This document shows, one piece after another, positions 13,030-24,588 of a stretch of DNA of 64,000 nucleotides; the stretch's first letter is position 1, and the number at the start of each line of letters is the position of its first letter. Under the pieces are notes generated by a model. The model made no database searches, was not told the DNA's origin, and saw only the letters and a list, made by a program, of their open reading frames with translations. The position numbers and the translations under genes were made by a program. Origin of the DNA: Chelydra serpentina (lineage: Eukaryota > Chordata > Testudines > Chelydridae); NCBI GenBank assembly GCA_037349315.1, contig JBAIAC010000007.1, positions 3,596,001 through 3,660,000 on the forward strand, given 5' to 3'.

Positions 13030-13625
13030 AGAAAAACTTGTGCGTTGGAGTCTCCCATTGCAGTTGATGTATGAGATTCAGTGTGTTTGTAAGCTGGTCA
13101 GGGATCTACACATCTGTCTGCACGTCGGGCAGACATGGCAGCATGGTTTTGCCACAGCTTGCTTTCTTCGCTCACGCTTCTCTTTGGCTTCTTCTGTTCT
13201 AAGATTCTCGATGGCTTTAACTGCAGACAAACAGGTCTACAGCCATCCTGATCTGTTGTGTTCGGGTCAGCTTGGCCAGCTTTTAGGGGGTTCCTTATAT
13301 AGTTTTCATTGGCCTCCCAGTGTACATGCTCCCATTTTCAACTGTCCAAAAAATATGGCTCTGGGGAGTCCTGGATCACCCATACGTCTGAGGTGACCAG
13401 CCCACCAAAACTGTGCCTGTATAATTAGGGATTCATTCAACACAAGTCATGCAGCATCGGTCCAGGACTTCAATATCTGGTAGCCTGACTAACTGCTTGA
13501 TGTTACAGATGAGACACAGACAGCGCGTGTGAAAATGTTCAAATTGCTTCACATGCCTGCTATACAGTGTCCATATTTCGCAGCCATAGAGAAGAGTGCT
13601 TAACACGATTGCACACCAAAATTAG
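13030..13625 (-). mobile_element. Degenerate LINE reverse-transcriptase C-terminus
   Basis: Minus-strand translation, with stops and frame changes, gives a LLYGCEIWTLYSRHVKQFE-like segment, then IKQLVRLPDIEVLDRC, a WSPQTYG segment, EEAKEKRERRKQA, and a Cys/His finger HVCPTCRQMCRSLTSLQTH. That order is the usual end of ORF2 in a widespread non-LTR retrotransposon family. I cannot name the clade with certainty. Confidence 0.65.
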
Positions 13626-13830
13626 TGACTGTTGTGCAATTGCTAGAGTCGCACGGGTCAGTGGCAGACCTGGACTGGGAGGTGGAAGACCGGGGTTCTG
13701 TTCCCTGCACTATTCACTGGATCACGCTTATAGCTTTCGTGAACCACTAGACAGACATCCTTGTTTCACCTAAAACTGGAAGCCCCAAATCATAAGTAAT
13801 GTCTGCACTAGAAACACCAGTGCCAGATCC

Positions 13831-14101
13831 CACAGGGGCTGACTTCCGGCCCCGCCCGTGGGTGCTGTCACCCAGCGTCGGGGATGGGGCCCCGCCCCCG
13901 ACGCCGGGCGAGGTTGCGGGGCCCCGCCCCCGACGCAACGTTGCCCAGCGTCGGGGGCGGGGCCCCGCAACATCTCCCGGTGCCCGGTAAATTTGCCGCG
14001 GGTCCAGGGCGGGCGGGGAGTTGCCGGTGGGTGTGGAGCACCCACCAATTTTTCTCCGTGGGTGCTCCAGCACCGGAGCACCCACGGAGTCGGCGCCCCT
14101 G
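13831..14101. mobile_element. GC-rich MITE with perfect 8-bp duplication
   Basis: Flanked by ccagatcc at 13823-13830 and 14102-14109. Ends CACAGGGGCTGACTTCCG and CACGGAGTCGGCGCCCCTG are related inverted termini. It shares the right-hand hairpin 'gtgggtgctccag...ggagcacccac' with the element at 37223-37397, so both belong to one family. It holds a perfect 24-bp GC hairpin (13913-13936 with 13948-13971). Confidence 0.82.
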
Positions 14102-14267
14102 CCAGATCCTGATATTTCCAGACTAAGTGGAAGCATAGATAAATTTCAGGACTTTTGTCTTTTCCAGGCCTTAAGAAATTCACCCATTGTTCGGACTTGT
14201 TCTTGGAAGACAATCATAGCCATTTGAGTCAGTTGCATCTTTCTGTACTACTAGAAAAGCTAGTGTA

Positions 14268-14444
14268 TCATAGAATATCAGGGTTGGAAGGGACCTTAGG
14301 AGGTCATCTAGTCCAACCCCCTGCTCAAAGCAGGACCAATCCCCAATTTTTGCCCCAGATCCCTAAATGGCCCCCTCAAGGATTGAACTCACAACCCTGG
14401 GTTTAGCAGGCCAATGCTCAAACCACTGAGCTATCCCTCCCAGG
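14268..14444 (-). mobile_element. tRNA-derived SINE, Cry I / tortoise PolIII type
   Basis: On the minus strand it begins with an A-box-like TAGCTCAGTGG, then a B-box-like region GTTGTGAGTTCAATCC, and ends with a CR1-type tail (CTTCCAACCCTGATATTCTA). This tRNA-like head plus CR1-like tail is the structure described for hidden-neck-turtle SINEs. A second copy is at 57010. Confidence 0.82.
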
Positions 14445-17400
14445 TAGTTTTATCCTGACTGTTCTAATGGGGATGGGGGAAAAGGAAGGGGGAGGGGAAC
14501 ATAGATTAGCCCTTTAATCAAAGAATAAAAAGGTGGGGCAAGATGAATTAGCCCGAACTACTAAATTACATTTATTTTCCATGTTTATTGATGAACAAAA
14601 AGACACACACATTTAACATAAGTACATGAGTTGAATGTGAAGCACTCTGCATACTAGAGCTCTCACTGGCCCAGAACATGGGGTTAATTTCACACAAGTG
14701 CTACGGTTGTTGGACAACAATTTCTCTAGCGTATGGTGCACAGACATGCTGTCCAGCAGGCACACAGATTAAGGCTCCTTGTCCTCTGCAGAATGCATTT
14801 TTTTGTAATTGAAAGGAAAGCTCTTCTCTGCCTCCACTGGAGTTTGCCACTCCTGCAACATCACTTTAGTTACTCACCCCCCACCATTAGTACAAGTCCT
14901 CTGTATTATGCATCTTTTTAAGTAGCAGATGGGAGAAGAGAGGTACTCCTCATGGTATGTGAAGATCTAAAGAGCGCTACTTGTCCCCTACATTTTTTCA
15001 AGGGCTGAGCTGCAAAAGGGTATGTTTGCATGCTACTTCAAAACAGCATGTCCTACAATGCAGAGAGATCCACAAATGAAAGGGAAACTGCATGCTCCTT
15101 TAAAGATAACTAGAAAAGCTAATGGAGTTGAACACACAAGCCCTTTCCAAACATATTGTATTAATACGGCAGCTACAGTTCACATCAAACACAGATGCCT
15201 TCCTGGGGGGGTGGGGGGGGGGGGAGCTAAGTAAACGTGAGAAGTAAAGTTAGGTGTAATCTTGTAAGTATCCCAGCAACAATTTCTCCTCTGACCCAGA
15301 ATTAAGGTACTGCTGTGGAGACTTTGATGTGTTGTAAAACGAACAGCTGGCGTCCATTAAGAAGCAGCTCTGAGCAGAACTGAAATCAAACCTTTATCTA
15401 CACTATAACAGCGGATGAAAGCAAAATGAGAATCAGATGAAAACAAGGAACAAGAGACCTTTTCAGGATTTTGCGTCATAGAAAAGAGGACCTGTTGCTA
15501 TAGAAACTATTTGCTTGGCTTTCATGTGACACGGGAAAGCAAAAATCACCTCTGGCAACCAAGGGGCAGACTCTGCATCTCCTGACAGCTGGCTGGATAG
15601 GTCAAGAGAATGAAAGATGACAGCACTATACAGAATAGCATCTTGATGCATCCTGTCACTTTTACAAACACTTTTGACACTTACATTTGCTGCCTTTGAC
15701 AATGCATCACAACAGTAGAAACATGAAAAGTTCATCGGCTGCTTTCACTCTGATTTAAGCCACTTTAAAAGCAGCTGATATTCAAGTTTCTAAGACGTCC
15801 TTTCATTTTAACAAGCGTTTTTAGTATGGGGAGGGGGGGAATTATTTGCTAAGCCATGGAGCTTTCAGGATATTAGAAGAATTGCATTTTGAATGGGCAG
15901 ATTACCAATAAATGTTAAGTAACAGTTAGCCTCTGGCTGTAGCACATTCAATTTGCTGCTCTGCAACAGAGGTATAATTTTTACTGTGCAAGACTCTGTA
16001 GTTGTTTCATTTCACAAGGGATCAGTGCAAAGTGAGTAACATGTTAAGTTAAAAGTTAAGCTAAAAGAGAAGTTGGTTTGTTCTAAAACAGACAGAGAAG
16101 GCAAGAACCACACACAGAAAAGTCCAGTAGTCTGAAAAAGGTGTCCTCAGATCAGAGAAGCATCTTTAATCAAGTCAGTTTAACATGTTCCAGGGCAAGT
16201 AGGATAGGATAGGACAGTCAATCTCTCCTTTGGGTGACTGGTTCAAAGACAGCTGAGGCTTAACCTTCAGTCATAGGAACTGGACTGAGAATGGTGTCCA
16301 CATCCAATTGACACTGTTCAAGCAATCTCAGAGGCCAAGGAGCGAGTGTGAACTACCTTTATCCAAAGAGGTGTGGTCTGTACAGGTCAAGATTAAGGCA
16401 CCTTGGCAGAACTGTGTGGGGTAAGATTTGATTGTGTTCAATGATGTGGAATGATGCACTTAAAAAAAAAAAGACAACAAAAAATGCACACAAGATATGG
16501 CCACACGCTACAGCTGTACTAGGCATGGGTGGAAACACCAGCCGTATTGATTTGAAACTAATGTAATTTCAGGATACTTCTAAAACCCTAAATTGCTACT
16601 GGAAAGCAAAAAATAAATCCAAGGTTGAAATCTTCATTCTATCTAGGTATTAGCGTTAGGAAGTGATTGCCGTTAAGGAAAATATTCTTGATGGGCAAGG
16701 CATGAAAATTATGGTGGCCTTTAATATAAAAAAGAGTAAGATACACGATGTCAGGATTCCAATATATTTTTTACTGTAACAGTGAACAATAATAATTCTC
16801 AGCCATATACAGAGAGTTTATTGTGTTGCGGCATTTTAATGGCTTCAGTTTTCAGAAGGAAGAGATTCTGGAGGACGCAGAGTTTCAAGAAACCTTTATG
16901 AAATTAGAGGAAGCATGGGCTGAAAACACTGCAGCTTAAATAGACAACAGAACTAAAAAAGGAAGCAATACAAGGATTAAATAGGCATCAAATCCACATT
17001 GTTCCTCTCGCATATTTTCCTACCGGGTTGAAACTAAAGGAAGAAATCTTACCTACGGGGCAGTTTGTCTGTCATCACCATCTCTCATAAGGACTAGAAT
17101 TGTGTGCTCAACCCCAGATGGAATTAATGGTTTCAGAAACAAGGGCTAACCCCTCAGTTAGCAAAAGCAAAGCTTGAAGAATAATTTAATACCTATTTGA
17201 TATATTAAAAAGGCAAAAAAGAGAAGGAAAGTCAAAATCAGTTAAACATTATTACGTGTCATTGGAACAGATTCATTTGGTTTCCTATCAATGTATTCTG
17301 CATACAGCATGAGATTGGAGTCTATTCATATGAAAGATCACAGTTATTACAGATTCTCAGATGTAACTAAGATTTCAAAATTCTTAAATTGGTCTTTTAC

Positions 17401-20002
17401 TGATACATTTATTAATATGAGGGAAAGCAGGATTATGTAGAGCCTCATTAAAACATATCAAGATTTCAATAAAGGTTTTCATAACGTTACCATAATATCA
17501 TGGGAACCATTAAAAATTGAACTAGAGATGGAAAGTAGAGAAGTTTGAAACAATGGACTAAAAAGGCAGCATAAAAACAAATAAGTCTTTAATGAGGAGG
17601 ATCCTCAAACAAATAAAGAGGTTAAAAAAATTAAAGTTAATATCTAAAACCCAAAGAAGTTTTGCCAAACAAGTGTAATTTGAGGGCATTAATAGTGAGA
17701 AAATGTGGTTAAAAAGCCTGGAGACTTAATGCAATAGTCCAGGGGGGGAGGAAAGTTAATCCTATTATGTAACCATGCTCAACAAAGAAAAGTTAATTGA
17801 TATTACTGGCTTTCATAACAAACCATATGCACCCCTGGAAATTTACTGTTTTTGAAAACAACAATGTAGGTCTGTGAAAACCAGCCTTTGAAAACTTATG
17901 TTATTTGATCCATCTAGCCAGTACATTACAAATGATGTTTAATTCCAAACAGATTGTGGACTAAGATCTAGCAATACACCTTTTGTCTCCAATAACAAAC
18001 AGAATGGAGTAACAGACCATCTTTTAGAAAAGGGTGGTTTGGCTGATCAAACAGTCTGTTTGTTTAAGCTTCAGACTCCCTATTTTTACATTGTGACGTT
18101 TAGCAAGGACACTCCTCAGCAAACCAACTGAGCTTCGGCAACTTATGAGTTTACCCCCACCACGGTCACCAGTTAAAATACCAAGTCCACAGACAAAAAG
18201 ATGAGGAAAATAGCAGTAAGGTGGTATTTATTCAGTACTCTCCATCCGAAAGCCCAAGAAATCTAAGCCGTACACAATTTGATAGAAGTTAATCTATTGG
18301 TACTGGGCATAACACCGGATGTTATTGGTTTTGCCTTAAAATGAGAGATCTATAGTAGAGGGTCACTGAGTAATTAGGGTTAAATGAAAACAAAAATCAC
18401 AAGTGTAACAGTTTGAACCAAAACAAATGTTCAGGAAAGTAGGACTACTGAACAAATGAATCTTAAAAATATGTGCAACTGTATGTCATGAGGTTTTTTT
18501 TTTTTTTAATTCAAATAAAGATTCTTCATTTAATACCTTTGAGGCAGCACAGAGTAAGTTAACACATTGTCTTCAGCAGAAAGACAAACTGAATGCACCA
18601 CCATATTTTAGGGCTGTTCTGTTCAACAAAAGGTGTACACGGCTTTTTGCTGTACGTGACTAGCACCATTTTTACAGTAGTTGCAGCCCTTAATGAACAT
18701 GTTGTTTTATTTAAAGCGCTTCAATATTCAAATGTAAACAAAGTTATTTTCCTTCTGCAAATGCCTAGTATTTATTCATGCCAATGCCTGGCTTTTGCTG
18801 GGGGATAGCTGGGCAAGAACCAACGAGTTACAGCTCATCTTATTAAATCGGCTTTGTTGAAGTTCACCATTTCAGAATGCTCACCCTTCCATTTAAATTT
18901 GCAAAAGTTATTTCAGCAAATCTGAAGACTTCAAATTCAAGTTAGAATTTTATGTTTGCCTGCAGCAGGATATTTCCGCATATTCTTGTTCGTTTATTGT
19001 GTGCTTTTTCTTAGGTTATATTGCACTGTTATGTACTTGGTAATGTTGGATAGTTTAACAGCCTTACAGACATCGGCCTCCAAGAAAGTTTAAGTAATAA
19101 AAGGAGTCCCCTTCTTCTCCCACAACACAAAAGGGAACTTTTGACAGGTAGTCTGAAGCAGATATACAAACACTGAATTAAAGACAACCAGCTACTGACA
19201 GACTACCCAGCTTTACTTTTATTTATGGAAAATCTAAATAAATGTACAATTTTCTAGATTAAGTTTATTCCAAGAACCATTTAGTAGATAAACAGACCCT
19301 CCCTCTGATTAAATAACATTTCTCACAAGACCGAATGAATTAAATTTAAGACAGGATTTTAAAAATCCAGTTTTTATCTGACCTTGACTACTACAGGAAG
19401 TTTGTTTAAACTTCAGATGGCCATTTCACTTTGGATCAGAGTGCTGATATTTTTCATATTTGCTTTTCATTGATTTCATATCACTGGGGAAAAAGTCAGA
19501 GATAAGATACAAGCTCATGTCTATAATTCTAGAAAAAGCTAATACAGATTAGCTGTACAGAATTATTTACTCCAAAGCAAGGGCCAATGCATAAACTAGA
19601 ATCAAAATTAGATGCCGGTTATAATTGTTCTTCTTGTTGTGCTAACTAAAGTACAATAAGACATGACTGCAGAACACCAATACCAAACACAAGCATAAGT
19701 GAAGTAGGCCAGCACACACCACTACAGTCATCATTACCAAAATGGCCATGGAAGTATACAGTGGTAGTCTCAAAGGTAACCTATAATGAGGCAAAAAAGT
19801 TGACCTCTACCCTATTTTTCGCTTTTATGATTTATAGAGGCTTGAATTTGGCAAACTGTGTTCTTACACTTTCTACTCCTCCCTACATTGTCAGAAATCC
19901 ATGTCTTGTCTTCCTAGCACAGGTAGACTATGAACAAAATAGTAGGATTAATGTATCTCTGGTACCAAGGAAGTGAAACTTGATTACTTGAGGGGAGATA
20001 AT
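14445..20002. other. GCH1 intron 1, repeat-poor stretch
   Basis: About 5.5 kb of AT-rich sequence where I recognise no exon, RNA gene or well-delimited transposon. There is a G-rich run near 15205-15225 and poly-A or poly-T runs near 16462 and 18496. Lack of repeats could mean old or constrained sequence, but I cannot test that here. Confidence 0.4.
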
Positions 20003-20269
20003 TGTGACGCTGACAGACCAGGTGCCAGGTCTTGCCAAGACTGTAGGCATCAGCGGAAACCAGACCAGCTCACCTGTATGTTAGCATTGTCCATGGTAGG
20101 CATTACATTTATAAGAACGTGTTTAGCGTTTAGACAGTGTGGAATGCTTGTAAATTGTTGCATGCATTAATTTTACGTGTAATGGCTGTATCCCAGCTAT
20201 GAGATGATATGGACGTTTTGCTCGATAACTGCAAAAATGCCGGCTCTGAATCTGTGAACTTAGGGCAGG

Positions 20270-20484
20270 GCTACACTTAAAATGCTGCACCGATGCAGCT
20301 GCGCCGCTGTAGCGCTTTAGAGAAGATGTTCCTACGCTGACAGGAGAGTGTCTCCCATTAGCGTAGTTGATCCACCTCCCCAAGAGGCAGTAGCTGTGCT
20401 GACAGTAGAAGTCGTCCCGTTGACATAACCCCCCGTGTAGACAGAGCTAAGTTGGTGTAACTATGTTGCTCGGGGATGTGGATT

Positions 20485-20546
<62 letters not shown>

Positions 20547-20605
20547 CCGTAACGTAGTTGTACCGAAATAAGTCTGTAGCGTAGACCTGGCCCCACTCAG
20601 GAGGA
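20270..20605. mobile_element. MITE with CTACACT / AGCGTAGACC ends
   Basis: Left 'gcagggctacacttaaaatgctgc' and right 'gtctgtagcgtagacctggcc' form imperfect inverted ends. The 'gctcggggatgtggatttttcac' block is shared with 39657-39690. Its second half is largely replaced by a CA repeat. Confidence 0.65.
20489..20544. repeat. (CA)n microsatellite, about 28 units
   Basis: An uninterrupted CA dinucleotide run of about 56 bp inside the MITE at 20270-20605. It produces a false Val-Cys repeat frame on the minus strand. Confidence 0.97.
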
Positions 20606-21130
20606 ATGGTCCACCACCCACTGAGGGCTATCAAAACTAAATGGGCCATTGCGGAACATCACAGTACAAAGGCTTGATTAATGACCCTCTCACATCCATG
20701 AAGGTGGTACCTGCAAGAAAGCCCGTCCTGTTGGCCTGAATGCGGGAAGAAGGGGATAAAACAGGGACACAAAAAAATTCTCTCTTTCTTTGCTGTTTGG
20801 AAGACAGGGTTGGAGCTAGGAAACAGAAACAGAGATCCCCAGGCTCAGCCTGGGTTAGCCCTAAAAGACATTTAGTGCGGACAAGTTACTACAGCTCTGT
20901 CACCTTTTAAAACCATAGATAGTAACTCATTTGCAGACACGTTTGCCTGCTTTACCCTGTCAATAACTCATTTCTTTATCCTAGTTAATAAATCCTTAGT
21001 CAGTTTACTATAGGATTGGCTACAAGCTTTGTCTTTGGTGTGAGATATGAGATACAAATTGACCTGGAGTATGGGACTGGACTTTTGGGACTGGAAGCAC
21101 CTTAAATCTTTTGCGATCTTTGGTGTATGA

Positions 21131-21321
21131 CAGGGGTAGTCAATAGGCAGACCGCAGGACAAATCTGGATCACGAGATACTTTTGAATGGACCGTGAAAT
21201 CTTTTTATTTACTTATCATTATTGTTATTATTTTTGTATTATTTTCTCTGGAGTCTGGACCTTGACTATACTTTGACCAAGAAATGTGGACCTTGACAAA
21301 AAAAATAATTGATTACCATTG
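21131..21321. mobile_element. hAT MITE nested in LTR
   Basis: Ends CAGGGGTAGTCAATAGG and AATTGATTACCATTG are inverted. Flanks gtgtatga (21123-21130) and gcgtatgg (21322-21329) agree at 6 of 8 bases. Reading across it rejoins the LTR sequence. Confidence 0.68.
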
Positions 21322-21558
21322 GCGTATGGCAACGAACTATCACAAAGTCCAGCTTGCCTGGGTGGCAAAATAGACTGGAGTGCCCAAGGGGATGGTCTGT
21401 GAATCCATGGTGAGACTGAGACAGGAGTTCACATTTGTTACTGGGTTGGTGAAATCTAATTCTAACACACACAACCAGTTTGGGGTCTCTGCCCTGCTTT
21501 TTGACAGTTTGCCCGGAGCTTCACCCTCAAGGTCATGAACCACTCTAGAATTGTGACA

Positions 21559-24207
21559 GTTTTATCCAGGTGGTTCCAATTTTTTTTTTTTTAATAGTTG
21601 CTAAAACCAAAAAAATGAAAGAAATCTCTTTGCTAAAAAGCTTTTCAGCTAAGGTTAAAAATCTCCCAATCGATTCTTGAATCACTGAAGTCTTACAACA
21701 AAAAGACAAGATTATTAAATGTTTCTGCTCTTTCAAGAAGGAGAATACGTTTCCAAGCAGAAAAATACTTAAGGCCTTTCAGGTCTTTCTTACACACCCT
21801 AAAGAAACAGAATAGGACAAAGCCACAGTACTTTTTTCTCCTTTGTGGGCCAACCTTTGAAAATACTAATGGTAGCTGACACTGTACAATCCAAATACAT
21901 TAAAACATGAGCTTTGGAAAACACCAGTCATACACAAAGTTGCATGACCTTGCATTCACAGCTCTCCTGCTTTCTCCTCTCTGATTTCACCAGGTGACAT
22001 GGAGGCAGCTGCAGGGCAGGTAAGGAGACTCGGGCATAGCCAATAGCTAGCCAGAAAACTCTGGATTTTCCCCACCTCTTTCAGCCAGCTCAGAATTCAA
22101 GACCAATATATAGCACTCAGGCAATCAAATAGACAAAGTAATGTGACACCCAATTTTCATTTCTAGACAGAGTTAAGCTGAACACTTTATACATTTGCAC
22201 GTGTTTTATACTGTGTACGTCTCCTGATCTTACTGTCTCTATATGGTCTTCACTAAGTTTGATATCCGAGTCTACTGAACATCAGAATTTTCTCTAGGAT
22301 CTTTAGAGCAAACTAAGCACTATTTCTTTAGAAATAAAAGCTATCACACATCCCGTTGTATAACTAGAAATACAGAAACTCAGATCTGTGATTCTAAAAC
22401 CCCGTTGTCATATTGCATACACTTGGACTATTTGTAGTTATCTGAAGTCCTTCCTCGGCTTTGGCTCTCTGCAGCCACAGAAGTGTGACAAGATTCTACC
22501 GGCACTCTGTGCATTACAGCTGGGACTAGATGCCCCAACAAGATCAAACCCCCTTCGTGCTAGGAGCTGTACAAAATAGTAAGAAAGTCCCTGCCCTGAA
22601 GTGTTTAGATATAAATAGGTACTATATTTAAAAAAAAACTCTTACTATAACTGCATTTAAGGATCTATGTTGTGGATGTTAAATCGGTGTCAGCTCCCAA
22701 GTCTAAGTCCTCTCAGCACCTGCACATTTTGCTAGGTAACCACAGGTTTCCCCCGCAGCCACAACTGTTTCCTCTCACACCTAGCCAATGGGGTGGCGGG
22801 ACAGGGGCGGGAGAGAGAAGGACTGTCTGCCTTTAACTGGAGAATGAGAGGCGTTTTTCTTTGTGGGATTAGGGATGGGGGAGGGGAAGAGGAGAGGAGC
22901 GACTGGAAAATGATGCTTCCCCCGTATGATGGGGGGAGGGGGAAAATGAGCACCATATTCACACTGCAGCCTCATTTTGCCTTTGAAAAAGAGTTAGTCC
23001 AAAAATAAAGCCACAACCAGCCATCGTCACTTCTAAAGTCTGGTTATTGTGCAGAAGCTTCTGCACGGTATTTTGACCCAGTTCTGCCCTCCTGTCCATG
23101 AACACATCTTCAGAGCGTGGAGGACACTCCTTATGTGAGGGGCTGCCAGAAAACTGCCCCAGCGGGCTCGTCCATGAAGTTTTTTTTCCCTGCCATCCTC
23201 CAAAGCGCCGTGCCACCCACTGTATGACTGACCCCCGAAGGGGGATGGTTGGGTCACACATGAGAAAGTTTCCGCATCAGAACAAGTCCTATTTCGGTTT
23301 TTTTTTAAAGAGTCAGCAGCAAGCAACTAATAGTGTACACGCCTTGCTGCAATGCAGCCTCCCCCAGTCCCCCTGTGACACCAGGGGAGTGGAGTGCTGT
23401 GACCTAATGGCCTAGTGCGGTGCTCCCTAGTGAGATGGGGGATGGGGACAGCCCACTCAGAGTCCTAACAGAATCCACCGGGGAGCAGGTGGCATGGCAG
23501 GGATGAATGAGCTAGAAATCAGGTCAGTTCCCATGGATGTTGCCCACAGGAGTGGGGTTTAGACACTGGCACAGAGAAGAGACAGCTGGCTATCATGGGA
23601 CATCTCAGTTGACTTTACATGGTGGTCGCGGGCTGAAGCCCTGTAGCCAGACAAAAGAGAGCCATCTCCCAGGCAGGGTGATAAGAGGAAAATTAGGAGT
23701 CGACTGGGAGCTCTGAAGTGGGCTGCAGACATCTCCAGGTTTATCTTTCTACACCTTGCTGCTTGTAATAACTAGCTCTTTTTGAGCTGCCTTTGAGTTA
23801 CAGCCAGTTGAGTTCCCACATCTGTACACCTCTCTCAGGGACCCAGCATTCAGGACCAGCATGCAGGTAAGTTTTCATTTGCGACAGTTTTACTCCTTTT
23901 TTTTTTTTTTTTTTAATATGTATTGATGTGGAACCTTTACACTTTTCATTCATAAAATATCAAGGTTTTCTGCCTAGGAAGTGTTCTTACAGAATAAGAA
24001 ATAAAGCAAGACTGTCAGGAAAAAGTTACACACGTATAGTTACAATCTATATATTTGCTCAGCTAACTCTTTGAACCCTCATCAAGGGGTAGGGTGGGGG
24101 GAATGATGCATAAGTGTGTGGGTATAAAGCCAGGTTTGAAAAGTGTAGTAGATACCTATAAGCTGAAGGACTAAATGCACCAGTGAAAGGCAAGGGTGAA
24201 ATGTTCC
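21559..24207. other. GCH1 intron 1, little recognised
   Basis: Unique-looking sequence without an exon. Near 22500-22600 is a fragment ('gctaggagctgtacaaaatag', 'aagaaagtccctgccctgaag') of an old repeat also seen near 12740-12850 and 25280-25330. A poly-T run of about 20 lies near 23897. Confidence 0.4.
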
Positions 24208-24588
24208 CAGGGCTGGTGTAACCACTAGGTGAACTAGGCGGCCGCCTAGGGCGCGAAGATTTGGGGGGGCCAAAAAGTGGTGCCCCCAAATTTTTTGACA
24301 TTATTTATTATTATTATTATTTTACACACTATTGCTGGAAACCAAATTAATAAAGAAAAGAGAAATGTTGTTGAATTTGCATTTTAACTTGTCGTTCTCT
24401 CGTACATTACAGCTAAAGCCTATGTTAGCTCTGCGTTGTGGGCACAAGCGTACTGCTTCACACTGCGGTACAAAGTGGCAATGACGTCATTTTTCTCGTC
24501 ACGCGCAGCTGGGGGGAGAGGGGAAAGAAGAGGGGGGCGCAAGGTGGAATTTTTGCCTAGGGCGCAAAATATCCTTGCACTGGCCCTG
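24208..24588. mobile_element. 381-bp hAT element with perfect duplication
   Basis: Ends CAGGGCTGGTGTAACCACTAG and TCCTTGCACTGGCCCTG. Flanked by aatgttcc on both sides (24200-24207 and 24589-24596). 'Gcctagggcgc' occurs near each end in inverted context. A short TTA repeat lies at about 24301-24323. Confidence 0.87.

Larger units (their letters stand above)
20003..21558 (+). mobile_element. Solitary ERV-type LTR carrying nested insertions
   Basis: Starts TGTGACGCTGACAGACC and ends with a segment running CATGAACCACTCTAGAATTG then TGACA, a TG...CA pattern. I recall both ends from a turtle LTR family. No internal retroviral genes follow. It is interrupted by a MITE (20270-20605) with a CA microsatellite and by a hAT element (21131-21321). 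I did not find a clean target duplication, so the outer limits are approximate. Confidence 0.6.

Noticed and set aside
13747..14213. Several overlapping open frames on both strands
   Set aside because: All fall in the GC-rich MITE at 13831-14101, where stop codons are rare by composition.
20461..20649. Open frame with Val-Cys repeats
   Set aside because: It is the translation of the (CA)n microsatellite.
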